Below the pieces are notes generated by a model, which was given only the letters and a program-made list of their open reading frames with translations, did no database searches and was not told the origin of the DNA. A program made the translations under genes and the position numbers. DNA of 6,045 nt from NCBI GenBank assembly GCA_937888925.1, contig CALARM010000270.1, positions 1 to 6,045 on the forward strand. The letters run 5' to 3'. Below, one piece after another: positions 1 through 6,045 of the stretch; position 1 is the stretch's first letter; every line of letters starts with the position of its first letter. The DNA comes from an uncultured Synergistia bacterium (GTDB taxonomy: Bacteria; Eremiobacterota; SpSt-956; JAKJGF01).

Positions 1-468
1 ATTCACAGGACCGTCTATTTTCTTATGTATTTCATTTATTTTATCCCTTCCCTGTGAATGGGCAATCACAAGAATTCCCCGGGGATACAAAATTCTTTTT
101 ATTTCAGCAATGGTATGGGCAGGTTCTTTAAAATGGGGAAATACGGAATAACATATCACCCTGTGGCATACTTCATCTGCAAGAGCCATATATTCTGCCA
201 TACCCTGAAGATATAAAATCCCTGAAGATGAATGTTTTTTTCTGGATATATAAAGCATATTTTCCGATACATCCAGAGCTATAACCTGCCCTCCTCTGCC
301 GGTATTCTGCAAAATTCTTTCCAGAAGAACACCTGTTCCACTTCCTACATCAAGGACAGTATGACCAGGTTTTACATCGAGATTTTCTAAAATTACATCC
401 AGTTTTAAAGGATCATGGAAAGCTATATTATCCCATTTTTCTGCCTGATCATTAAAAAATTTTCTCAC
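1..468 (-). CDS. Class I SAM-dependent methyltransferase, C-terminus cut by the window edge
   Basis: This leftward gene is open to the window edge, giving 156 visible residues. Seen: motif I VLDVGSGTG at about residues 38-46, the glycine-rich SAM-binding loop, then VIALDVS with Asp at about 66, which normally contacts the ribose of SAM. Further on are ICYSVFPHF at about 105-113 and the post-motif IKRILYPRGILVIAHS, matching the UbiE/Methyltransf_11-like Rossmann fold. It should be cytosolic; the acceptor is unknown. Start choice: GTG at 468-466 has a GAGG Shine-Dalgarno core 9 nt upstream. The alternative GTG at 483-481 overlaps the upstream stop codon (GTGA) but has no clear ribosome site; it would add five residues. 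Both starts keep the gene coupled to the ECF gene. Its position last in the cstA operon suggests a role in processing or sensing an imported compound, which is inference. Fold call is confident; substrate is not assignable. Confidence 0.88.
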   Translation of the reverse strand, partial: MRKFFNDQAEKWDNIAFHDPLKLDVILENLDVKPGHTVLDVGSGTGVLLERILQNTGRGGQVIALDVSENMLYISRKKHSSSGILYLQGMAEYMALADEVCHRVICYSVFPHFKEPAHTIAEIKRILYPRGILVIAHSQGRDKINEIHKKIDGPVN

Positions 469-479
469 TTGCGAAAACC

Positions 480-983
480 TCACAATATCAGATTCTTATT
501 ACGTGCCTTTTGAACCATTACAAATACAGGCACAAGAGCAAACTGACATATTATACCGGGTAAAGAAGCTAAAAGAACACCTGTAAATAAATATCCCATA
601 GAAACCTTTATGCCGAATAAAGGTAATATAAGAAAATACATAATACCATAGGCCAGTCTGGAACATACCATTGAGAGCAGTACAGTCAGATATATATTTA
701 ACCTTTTAACAAAATATCCTGCCGTACATCCATATACACCGAGTTCAAATATCATGGCTATAACAAAAGGGAAAGGCGGCATACCCGTTAAAAGAGAACT
801 TAACATGGGAGCCAGCGTACCTGCTATAAGCCCGGAAACACTGCCTGTTGAAAGTCCTGCCATAAGTACAGGTATATGCATTGGTAAAAAAGTTTTTCCC
901 AGGCCGATAACATGAAAAAAAGAAGGTAACAGTATGGCCAGAGCTATAAATAAACCTGTAAGAACAATCTGTCTGGTATTCAT
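480..983 (-). CDS. ECF transporter S component (substrate-binding membrane subunit), specificity unknown
   Basis: The 167-residue product is the usual size for an S component and is almost wholly hydrophobic, with five to six predicted membrane segments. Helix 1 (about residues 6-22) carries a small-xxx-small pattern (G10, A14), as in S components that dock on EcfT. The stretch FLPMHIPVLMAG (about 32-43), followed by GLIAGTLAP and SSLLTGMPP, resembles a clostridial S-component family related to the predicted pantothenate or HMP carriers; this is from memory and too weak for a gene name. S components bind a vitamin or metal at the membrane and need an EcfA/EcfA'/EcfT module. None is present here, so it probably shares one encoded elsewhere. 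The ATG shares one base with the cstA stop (TAATG), with AAAGG 4 nt upstream. The stop at 482-480 touches the methyltransferase start. Confidence 0.85.
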   Translation of the reverse strand: MNTRQIVLTGLFIALAILLPSFFHVIGLGKTFLPMHIPVLMAGLSTGSVSGLIAGTLAPMLSSLLTGMPPFPFVIAMIFELGVYGCTAGYFVKRLNIYLTVLLSMVCSRLAYGIMYFLILPLFGIKVSMGYLFTGVLLASLPGIICQFALVPVFVMVQKARNKNLIL

Positions 984-2782
984 TATACCTTTTCTTCAAC
1001 TGCCTCGACTGCAAGCGTATTTTCCTGAGATCCTGATAAAAATCCTGTCCATTTTACAAGAGAATCAATTATTATAATACAGAGAGCTATTATCATTATA
1101 ACAGTAAGGAAAATATTCAGATAACTGTGTATAGGAAGAAAATTATCCCTTATACTGAGATAACCTGCAGATATTGTAGTGATACACATAAATATCATAG
1201 GCACGAGTGTTATAGCCATATATCTGGCTTTTCCAATTTTTATTATTATAGTCGTTCCTATACAGAGTGCTATGGCAGAAAGTAATTGATTTGCAATACC
1301 GAACATAGGCCATATAGTTGATATATTACCTGTATAAATAAAATACCCCCAGCTCAATACAACCAGAGCACTGCATATTATAGTTCCCGGCATCCAGTCG
1401 GTTTTACTGAAAGGACTATAGATTTTACCGAAAGCTTCCTGAAAGAGGAACCTTGCAACTCTTGTACCGGTATCTATTGTAGTCAGAATAAAGAGAGCTT
1501 CAAACATAATGGCAAAATGATACCAGTAACTCATAAAGCCGTAGAGGCCCGGAATTGCCGAAAAAATCTGTGCCATACCGACTGCCAGAGATACTGCTCC
1601 TCCCGGCCTTCCTGCAATATTTTCTCCTACTTCTGCCGACAACTGGTTGAGATGAACAGGCGTAAGTCCGAGAGTGGCAAATTTTTCAGGAGAAACATTT
1701 ATGGCAAAATAATCTGCAGGTACAAGGGCACATGCAGCAATAAGAGCGGTAAGAGAAACAAAAGCCTCTGCAATCATTGCTCCGTAACCTATGAAGAGGG
1801 CATCTGATTCTTTACCTATCATCTTAGGTGTTGTTCCGCTTCCTATAAGGGAATGGAAACCTGATATGGCACCACAGGCTATTGTTATACAGACGAATGG
1901 AAATACATGACCGGAAATTATGGGCCCTCCGCCGTGTATATACTGTGTCACAGCCGGTATTTTCAGATCAGGGTGAACTATTATGATACCGATAGTAAGA
2001 AAAGCTATAGTGCCGAGTTTCATATAGGTGCTCAGATAATCTCTGGGACAGAGAAGCATCCATACAGGTAAAACGGAAGCTATAAATCCGTATAATACTA
2101 TGGCAAGAGTCACACCGTTTTTATCCATAGTAAATATAGCTTTCAACGGGCTTTCCGGGACATATTTGCCGAATATGACAGCCAGAAGAAGACATGTAAC
2201 ACCTATTACAGTGGCTTCCTTTATTTTACCTTTTCTGAAACGATACATATAAAGGCCCATAAATAAAGCTATAGGAACTGAACAGCCAATAGTAAATACC
2301 CCCCATGAACTTTCCTTCAGGGAATTGACTACTGCAAGACCAAGGCCTGCAAGGGCAATCACAATAATAAATATAACGGCAACAGCAGTAGTAATACCTG
2401 ACACTGCTCCAACTTCTTCACGTGCTATCTCCGCCAGAGATTTGCCTTTATGTCTTATAGAGGCAACTAAAACAACCAGATCATGTACTGCTCCTGCCAG
2501 AACGGAACCGATAAGTATCCACAGTAAGCCGGGAAGATAGCCGAATTGAGCTGCCAGAACGGGCCCGATAAGAGGCCCGGCGCCTGCTATGGCAGCAAAA
2601 TGATGGCCGAAAAGAACCCATTTGTTAGTGGGGAAATAATTCTGACCGTCATTAAGAAGATGGGAAGGTGTACGTCTTCTATCGTTCAGTACCAACACTT
2701 TTGCTGCTATAAAACTCCCATAAAATCTGTAGGCAAGAACAAAGATACATAAAGAACCGATAATTACAGGCAAAGCGTTCAT
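983..2782 (-). CDS. cstA: CstA-family pyruvate/peptide transporter (carbon starvation protein)
   Basis: This 599-residue, many-helix membrane protein has the CstA signatures throughout: [16 protein letters not shown] at about residues 59-74, [13 protein letters not shown] at 243-255, [19 protein letters not shown] at 304-322, [19 protein letters not shown] at 434-452 and [16 protein letters not shown] at 491-506. In E. coli the relatives CstA and BtsT (about 700-716 residues) take up pyruvate, and CstA is also linked to peptide use. This copy is the shorter form found in many anaerobes and lacks the extended C-terminus; it ends in an acidic tail. It is probably a proton-coupled importer in the inner membrane. 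The ATG at 2782 has AGGAG at 2799-2795, a rather long 12-nt spacing, but no better start is present. It is first gene of the operon with the ECF S component and methyltransferase. No BtsS/BtsR- or YpdA/YpdB-like sensor is visible. Confidence 0.95.
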   Translation of the reverse strand: MNALPVIIGSLCIFVLAYRFYGSFIAAKVLVLNDRRRTPSHLLNDGQNYFPTNKWVLFGHHFAAIAGAGPLIGPVLAAQFGYLPGLLWILIGSVLAGAVHDLVVLVASIRHKGKSLAEIAREEVGAVSGITTAVAVIFIIVIALAGLGLAVVNSLKESSWGVFTIGCSVPIALFMGLYMYRFRKGKIKEATVIGVTCLLLAVIFGKYVPESPLKAIFTMDKNGVTLAIVLYGFIASVLPVWMLLCPRDYLSTYMKLGTIAFLTIGIIIVHPDLKIPAVTQYIHGGGPIISGHVFPFVCITIACGAISGFHSLIGSGTTPKMIGKESDALFIGYGAMIAEAFVSLTALIAACALVPADYFAINVSPEKFATLGLTPVHLNQLSAEVGENIAGRPGGAVSLAVGMAQIFSAIPGLYGFMSYWYHFAIMFEALFILTTIDTGTRVARFLFQEAFGKIYSPFSKTDWMPGTIICSALVVLSWGYFIYTGNISTIWPMFGIANQLLSAIALCIGTTIIIKIGKARYMAITLVPMIFMCITTISAGYLSIRDNFLPIHSYLNIFLTVIMIIALCIIIIDSLVKWTGFLSGSQENTLAVEAVEEKV

Positions 2783-2794
2783 AATGTTTACAGA

Positions 2795-2800
2795 CTCCTA
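2795..2800 (-). promoter_or_regulatory. Ribosome binding site of cstA
   Basis: TAGGAG on the minus strand lies 12 nt before the cstA ATG. The spacing is longer than the usual 5-9 nt, which may lower initiation or leave room for leader control. No alternative start codon fits better. Confidence 0.6.
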
Positions 2801-2820
2801 ATTTACAAAATACACTAAAA

Positions 2821-2888
2821 TACTATACTTTTGCACTTTTTTATAATTTCCTTGTTTTTACTGATTTTATAGTTGAAAAAGTATAGTA
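2821..2888. repeat. Perfect 12-bp inverted repeat, arms 44 nt apart
   Basis: The left arm TACTATACTTTT (2821-2832) is the exact reverse complement of AAAAGTATAGTA (2877-2888). Beyond the arms, the inward bases pair again after one mismatch (GC/CA type, 2834-2835 with 2874-2875). The arm centres are about 56 bp apart, close to five helical turns, which would put two bound proteins on the same DNA face. The left arm covers the TATAGT hexamer that could be the cstA -10. It may be a pair of operator sites or a weak RNA stem. Confidence 0.55.
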
Positions 2889-2896
2889 AAATAATA

Positions 2897-5584
2897 TCAT
2901 GAGAAAATCTTCCTGGAAATAAATTTTATAATCTCTCCGAATATCATTACTGTAAAGGCAAAGGACACTACTATAGCCCACTGATATGTATCAAGGGGCT
3001 TTGTCTCAAAGGGTTCATGGAAAAGATGATAATAGAGAACTATAAAGGTAAGACCCATTGCCACACCTGCACTTACAATCAGCCATTTATTGCCTGTGAG
3101 ACCTGTGCTGAAAATAGATTCATTTAAGGATCTGCAATTAAAACCATTGAAAAGACGGGCTACTATTAAAGTAACAAAAAACATTGTTTTGGCCAGATCA
3201 TCATCTACCACGGGAGAGACTATGGCGTAACGATAAACGCCGATAGTGGCCAGAGACATCCATAATCCTACTGTTCCTATATAAAGGAGAGATCTCTTGT
3301 TTAAAATCCCTTCTTTCAGATTTCTGGGAGGCCTCTCCATAATTCCATGTTCCGGAGGTTCTACTCCCAGAGCAATAGCCATAAGACCATCCATAATAAA
3401 GTTGATAAATAAAATCTGCACTGCCACAAGAGGAAAATCCCTGAACAGGAGAATAGAGATTATCATGGCAAATACTGTTCCCATGTTCCCGCTGAGTAAA
3501 AAAACCAGGTATTTTCTTATATTTTCAAAGATACTTCTACCTTCTTCCACGGCAGAAACAATAGAAGCAAAATTATCATCTGTAAGGATCATATCGGATG
3601 CTTCCTTGCTTACATCTGTACCTGTAATACCCATTGCAACACCTATATCTGCTTTTTTCAGAGCAGGTGCATCGTTGACTCCGTCTCCCGTCATGGCAAC
3701 AACATGTCCTTTATTCATAAAAGCATTTACAAGACGAAGTTTATGGGAAGGAGAAATTCTGGCATAAACCTGTGTATCTTCAACTGTTTTATCAAATTCT
3801 TCATCTGAAAGTTTATCAAGTTCTATACCTGTAAGTGCTTTATCATTTTTCATAAGTCCCAGTTCTTTTGCAACTGCCACAGCAGTAATTTTATGATCTC
3901 CTGTAATCATTACAGGTTTAATACCTGCATGTTCACAGACCTTTATAGCCTCTTTCACTTCAGGTCTGGGAGGATCTAACATTCCCACAAGTCCTGCAAA
4001 TACCATATCTTTCTGTGCACTTTCGAGGTTATCTTCAGAGGAAATCTTCTTAAAGGAAAGAGCAAGAACTCTCAGGGCATCTTCACCGAAATTTCTGCCT
4101 GTATTTAAAATCTCTTTTCTGTCATTTTCCTTCAAAGCTACTATCTGCCCATTCTGATACATAGAATTACAGCTATCTATAATAATCTCAGGTGCACCTT
4201 TAGTATAAGCGTATTCACCGTCAGAAAATCTGTGGGCTGTTGTCATACGTTTTGTTTCCGATGAAAAAGGTATTTCCCTTGTTCGAGGAATCTCTTTTCT
4301 TATTTCTTCATGATTTATACCTGCCTTATGGGCTATTACAACAAGGGCACCTTCAGTAGGATCACCTATTATTTTCCATTCCCCTTCTTCCTGTTTCAAG
4401 TGTGTATCATTACACAGAACACCTATTTCAATAAGTTTTTTCAGATCCTCATCAGGAGTAATCTTTTTTTCCTCTATGGAAAAATCTCCTGACGGATTAT
4501 ATCCTGCTCCTGTCACAGTTATTACCTGCCCGGAGCAATAAATCTTCCTCACAGTCATGGCATCCTGTGTAAGAGTACCTGTTTTATCACTGCATATAAC
4601 TGTAGTGGCGCCCAGTGTTTCAACTGAAGGAAGGGATCTTATAAGAGCCCTCCTTTTTACAAGTCTTCTTACACCCAGTGCAAGGCTTATGGTAACAACT
4701 GCAGGAAGTGCTTCAGGAATAACGGCCACAGCAAGAGCAACTCCCCATATGAACATTTTCTGTATCTCTTTTCCCATGATAACACCAAAAGCAGCAATAA
4801 TGGCGGCAAGAATTAAAGAAAATATACCAAGCTGTTTTCCGAGTTGATCCAGATTATTTTGAAGAGGAGTTTTTCTTGACTGAGTATTTTGAAGAAGTCC
4901 TGCAATCCTGCCAAACTCGGTATTCATGCCTGTCGCAACCACAAGGGCTTTACCTCTTCCGTAAGTGGCGCTTGTACCTGTATAAACCATATTTTTCCTG
5001 TCTCCCAGGGATGTCTCTTTATTTTCCACAGGCTCAATAGATTTTGCTACGGCAGAGGATTCTCCCGTAAGAGGCGCTTCATTTATTTTAAGATTTGTTG
5101 CCTCTACAAGCCTTGCATCTGCCGGTATCATATCACCTGTTTTAATCAAACATATATCTCCCGGCACAATCTCTCTTGAAGGTATAACCTGTTCTTCTCC
5201 TCCTCTTATTACAGTGGCATTAGGAGCCGCCATTTTCCTGAGTTTTTCAATAGCTTTTCCTGCCTGATATTCCTGAATAAATCCCATAAGACCTGCAAGA
5301 ATTACTATTATGATAATAGTAAGCGCCTCAACCCAGTCACCTTTAATACCGGAGATAATAGCTGCCACTGCAAGCACAATAATTAAAAAATCCTTGAACT
5401 GTTCAAGAAGCAACATAAGGATGGATTCCTTCTTTTTTTCCTCCAGTTCATTTGCTCCGAATTCATTAAGACGATCTTTTGCTTCTTTTTCAGAAAGACC
5501 GTTTATATCAGTTTTAAAATAAGACAAAACCTGTTCAACTGTTTCGCTGTGCCAGTTTTCTTTTAATAATTTTATTTCATTCAT
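2897..5584 (-). CDS. P-type calcium-transporting ATPase (type II, PacL/LMCA1-like)
   Basis: The 895-residue product is full length for bacterial Ca2+ pumps. Seen in order: cation-ATPase N-terminal domain (about 11-75), actuator loop LTGES (172-176), M4 motif IPEALP (289-294), phosphorylation site CSDKTGTLT with Asp333, nucleotide-domain KGAPE (462-466), MITGD (559-563), hinge TGDGVNDAPA (632-641), and C-terminal helices M5-M10. It should export Ca2+ across the inner membrane, cycling through the Asp333 phosphoenzyme. By alignment to SERCA, site II residues are kept (E291, N700, N728, D732), while site I is altered: E771 is T703, T799 is M731 and E908 is R810. This resembles LMCA1 and PMCA pumps that move one Ca2+ per ATP. 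PMR1's Mn2+-linked glutamine is Ile here, arguing against a PMR1-type Mn2+ pump. The ATG at 5584 follows AAGGAG by 9 nt. A divergent exported-protein gene lies upstream. Confidence 0.95.
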   Translation of the reverse strand: MNEIKLLKENWHSETVEQVLSYFKTDINGLSEKEAKDRLNEFGANELEEKKKESILMLLLEQFKDFLIIVLAVAAIISGIKGDWVEALTIIIIVILAGLMGFIQEYQAGKAIEKLRKMAAPNATVIRGGEEQVIPSREIVPGDICLIKTGDMIPADARLVEATNLKINEAPLTGESSAVAKSIEPVENKETSLGDRKNMVYTGTSATYGRGKALVVATGMNTEFGRIAGLLQNTQSRKTPLQNNLDQLGKQLGIFSLILAAIIAAFGVIMGKEIQKMFIWGVALAVAVIPEALPAVVTISLALGVRRLVKRRALIRSLPSVETLGATTVICSDKTGTLTQDAMTVRKIYCSGQVITVTGAGYNPSGDFSIEEKKITPDEDLKKLIEIGVLCNDTHLKQEEGEWKIIGDPTEGALVVIAHKAGINHEEIRKEIPRTREIPFSSETKRMTTAHRFSDGEYAYTKGAPEIIIDSCNSMYQNGQIVALKENDRKEILNTGRNFGEDALRVLALSFKKISSEDNLESAQKDMVFAGLVGMLDPPRPEVKEAIKVCEHAGIKPVMITGDHKITAVAVAKELGLMKNDKALTGIELDKLSDEEFDKTVEDTQVYARISPSHKLRLVNAFMNKGHVVAMTGDGVNDAPALKKADIGVAMGITGTDVSKEASDMILTDDNFASIVSAVEEGRSIFENIRKYLVFLLSGNMGTVFAMIISILLFRDFPLVAVQILFINFIMDGLMAIALGVEPPEHGIMERPPRNLKEGILNKRSLLYIGTVGLWMSLATIGVYRYAIVSPVVDDDLAKTMFFVTLIVARLFNGFNCRSLNESIFSTGLTGNKWLIVSAGVAMGLTFIVLYYHLFHEPFETKPLDTYQWAIVVSFAFTVMIFGEIIKFISRKIFS

Positions 5585-5593
5585 AGAATCAGT

Positions 5594-5599
5594 CTCCTT
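5594..5599 (-). promoter_or_regulatory. Ribosome binding site of the Ca2+-ATPase gene
   Basis: AAGGAG on the minus strand is a near-consensus Shine-Dalgarno sequence 9 nt before the ATG at 5584. It fixes the start against the overlapping out-of-frame ATG four bases on. Confidence 0.8.
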
Positions 5600-5645
5600 C
5601 TTATGTATAATTCATTATATTCTCAAGTCTCAGGTTATGAAATAC

Positions 5646-5673
5646 ACTATAATCCTGTTACACATATAGACAA
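5646..5673 (-). promoter_or_regulatory. Candidate sigma-70 promoter of the Ca2+-ATPase gene
   Basis: On the minus strand, TTGTCT (5673-5668, 4 of 6 matches) is 16 nt from TATAGT (5651-5646, 5 of 6). Transcription would start near 5639, giving a leader of about 55 nt that contains the AAGGAG ribosome site. The -35 overlaps one arm of a short inverted repeat (TATAGA at 5665-5670, TCTATA at 5679-5684). Confidence 0.5.
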
Positions 5674-5692
5674 ATTTATCTATAAATAAAAT

Positions 5693-5720
5693 TTGACAGA
5701 TTAAAGGATTTACCTTTAAT
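5693..5720 (+). promoter_or_regulatory. Sigma-70 promoter of the rightward exported-protein gene
   Basis: A perfect TTGACA (5693-5698) is followed after 16 nt by TTTAAT (5715-5720, 5 of 6 matches). Transcription would begin near 5727, only about 12 nt before the ATG at 5739. The promoter is back to back with the ATPase promoter; the two -35 hexamers are 19 bp apart. Confidence 0.6.
5700..5720. promoter_or_regulatory. Candidate operator: 8+5+8 palindrome across the rightward promoter
   Basis: ATTAAAGG (5700-5707) and CCTTTAAT (5713-5720) are exact reverse complements separated by ATTTA. The 21-bp site fills the spacer and the whole -10 of the TTGACA promoter, so a dimeric protein bound here would block RNA polymerase. 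The size and symmetry fit a helix-turn-helix repressor, but no regulator gene is in view and the family cannot be named. Confidence 0.55.
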
Positions 5721-5738
5721 TTTTAGAATTTTTCATTT

Positions 5739-6045
5739 ATGAAAGTATACTGTAACAAAGTCATAACCACTATTTTATTAATAATTTTTCTATCTTTTCC
5801 ATGTACTTCGTCAGAAGAAAATTCCGACGAGAATATTTCACCTCCTGACAGTTACAGATGGACGACTTACACGACAGCACATTTTGTTCTATATTATATT
5901 CCCATAGAAGAAGACGAGTTTCATGGTGCCTGTGACGAAGAGATTATTGCCGGAGGAAAATATCTGGAAGAAAGTTATTATGATGCAATAAACCTGGGGT
6001 TTCCTTTAGATGATCGTTATCTTAAAAGACATGATCTTGAACCTT
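5739..6045 (+). CDS. Probable exported protein, C-terminus cut by the window edge; function unknown
   Basis: The frame is open from ATG 5739 to the edge (102 codons) and an in-frame TAG at 5724-5726 excludes an earlier start. Seen: a short lysine-bearing N-terminus (MKVYCNK), a hydrophobic run VITTILLIIFLSF (about residues 8-20), then CTSSEENSDEN, a polar linker typical after signal-peptide cleavage. The Cys at 22 follows a proline, so it is not a good lipobox and a plain Sec signal is more likely. The mature part has an aromatic, acidic stretch: TTAHFVLYYIP (about 45-55), KYLEESYYDAINLGFPLDD (74-92). The pattern of HFVLYY followed by a helix and LGFP loosely recalls the N-terminal region of secreted gluzincin-like metallopeptidases (HF.I.Y ... 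LGF.P); no HExxH is reached before the edge, so no enzyme is claimed. There is no clear Shine-Dalgarno; the predicted leader is very short. Confidence 0.75.
   Translation, partial: MKVYCNKVITTILLIIFLSFPCTSSEENSDENISPPDSYRWTTYTTAHFVLYYIPIEEDEFHGACDEEIIAGGKYLEESYYDAINLGFPLDDRYLKRHDLEP

Larger units (their letters stand above)
2783..2896. other. AT-rich intergenic region between the Ca2+-ATPase gene and cstA
   Basis: These 114 bases are very AT-rich and carry no open reading frame of note. They hold a perfect 12-bp inverted repeat (arms 2821-2832 and 2877-2888), the cstA ribosome site, and an 18-nt element (2803-2820) resembling one upstream of the ATPase gene. A TATAGT hexamer at 2827-2822 on the minus strand could be a -10 for cstA, but no -35 match lies 16-18 nt upstream. 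No GC-rich hairpin with a T run is present, so no terminator is called. Whether cstA is read through from the ATPase gene cannot be decided. Confidence 0.6.
5585..5738. other. Divergent intergenic region with two promoters and three palindromes
   Basis: These 154 bases separate the leftward ATPase gene from the rightward exported-protein gene. They hold the ATPase ribosome site, an 18-nt element (5635-5652) shared with the cstA leader, the ATPase promoter, a 6+8+6 inverted repeat (5665-5684), an overlapping ATTTAT-CT-ATAAAT palindrome (5674-5687), the TTGACA promoter and its 8+5+8 palindrome. No ribosome site precedes the rightward ATG. Confidence 0.6.

Noticed and set aside
481..483. GTG at 483 as the methyltransferase start
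   Set aside because: It gives a neat GTGA overlap but lacks a Shine-Dalgarno site, while GTG 468 has GAGG 9 nt upstream; kept only as an alternative.
745..1014. 89-codon minus-strand frame overlapping cstA and the ECF gene
   Set aside because: It spans the junction of two well-supported genes in another frame; its residues are low-complexity and Cys/Tyr-rich, as expected of a frame shadow.
1517..2752. Three plus-strand open frames antisense to cstA (1517-1807, 2325-2540, 2546-2752)
   Set aside because: All are opposite conserved CstA segments, have no ribosome sites and no recognisable products.
2821..2888. The 12-bp inverted repeat as a rho-independent terminator
   Set aside because: The arms are AT-rich, the loop is 44 nt and no GC-rich stem with a T run follows in either direction.
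2783..2896. BtsR/YpdB-type (LytTR) binding sites before cstA
   Set aside because: I looked for paired direct repeats as in the E. coli btsT and yhjX promoters and saw none.
3297..3767. 156-codon plus-strand open frame
   Set aside because: It lies wholly antisense to the Ca2+-ATPase gene over its best conserved hinge and M5-M6 region, has no domain signal and reads as an out-of-frame shadow.
4310..5522. Four short plus-strand open frames antisense to the ATPase gene
   Set aside because: They are shadows of conserved ATPase coding sequence with implausible protein composition.
5739..5806. Lipoprotein signal peptide (Cys22) on the rightward protein
   Set aside because: The residues before the Cys are S-F-P; proline at -1 and phenylalanine at -2 do not fit a lipobox, so a plain Sec signal is preferred.
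1..6045. CRISPR arrays, tRNA or rRNA genes, insertion sequences, known riboswitches
   Set aside because: No regularly spaced repeats, cloverleaf-like segments, transposase motifs or recognisable aptamer cores were seen; the window is nearly all coding.

Overview
The window is a roughly 40% GC stretch of bacterial chromosome with almost no space between genes. The standard genetic code fits every gene. The gene set (a CstA-type pyruvate transporter, a lone ECF-transporter S component, a bacterial Ca2+-ATPase and a small SAM methyltransferase) suggests an anaerobic or fermentative bacterium such as a clostridium-like or candidate-phylum lineage. No 16S or other marker is present, so the phylum is left open. 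There are no RNA genes, insertion sequences, CRISPR arrays or phage genes.

Layout: positions 1-2782 hold a three-gene cluster read leftward. Its order is cstA (2782-983), an ECF S component (983-480) and a class I SAM-dependent methyltransferase that runs off the left edge. cstA and the ECF gene share one base (TAATG). The methyltransferase starts at or just after the ECF stop codon, so the three are almost certainly one translationally linked operon. After a 114-bp AT-rich gap with a 12-bp inverted repeat comes a leftward P-type Ca2+-ATPase gene (5584-2897). A 154-bp divergent intergenic region at 5585-5738 then separates it from a rightward gene for a probable exported protein, cut by the right edge.

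How they may work together: CstA imports pyruvate or small peptides. The S component captures an unidentified vitamin-like or metal cofactor and needs an EcfA/EcfA'/EcfT module encoded elsewhere. The methyltransferase probably acts on a small molecule and may belong to the same scavenging pathway. The Ca2+-ATPase exports calcium at the expense of ATP; its ion-site residues suggest only one Ca2+ site. The most information-dense non-coding part is 5585-5738, where two back-to-back promoters can be read and an 8+5+8 palindrome lies across the spacer and -10 of the rightward one.

I do not see a clear new defence or mobile system. The best candidates for something undescribed are the CstA/ECF-S/methyltransferase operon, whose substrate is unknown, and the palindrome-controlled exported protein, which I could not assign to a family with confidence.
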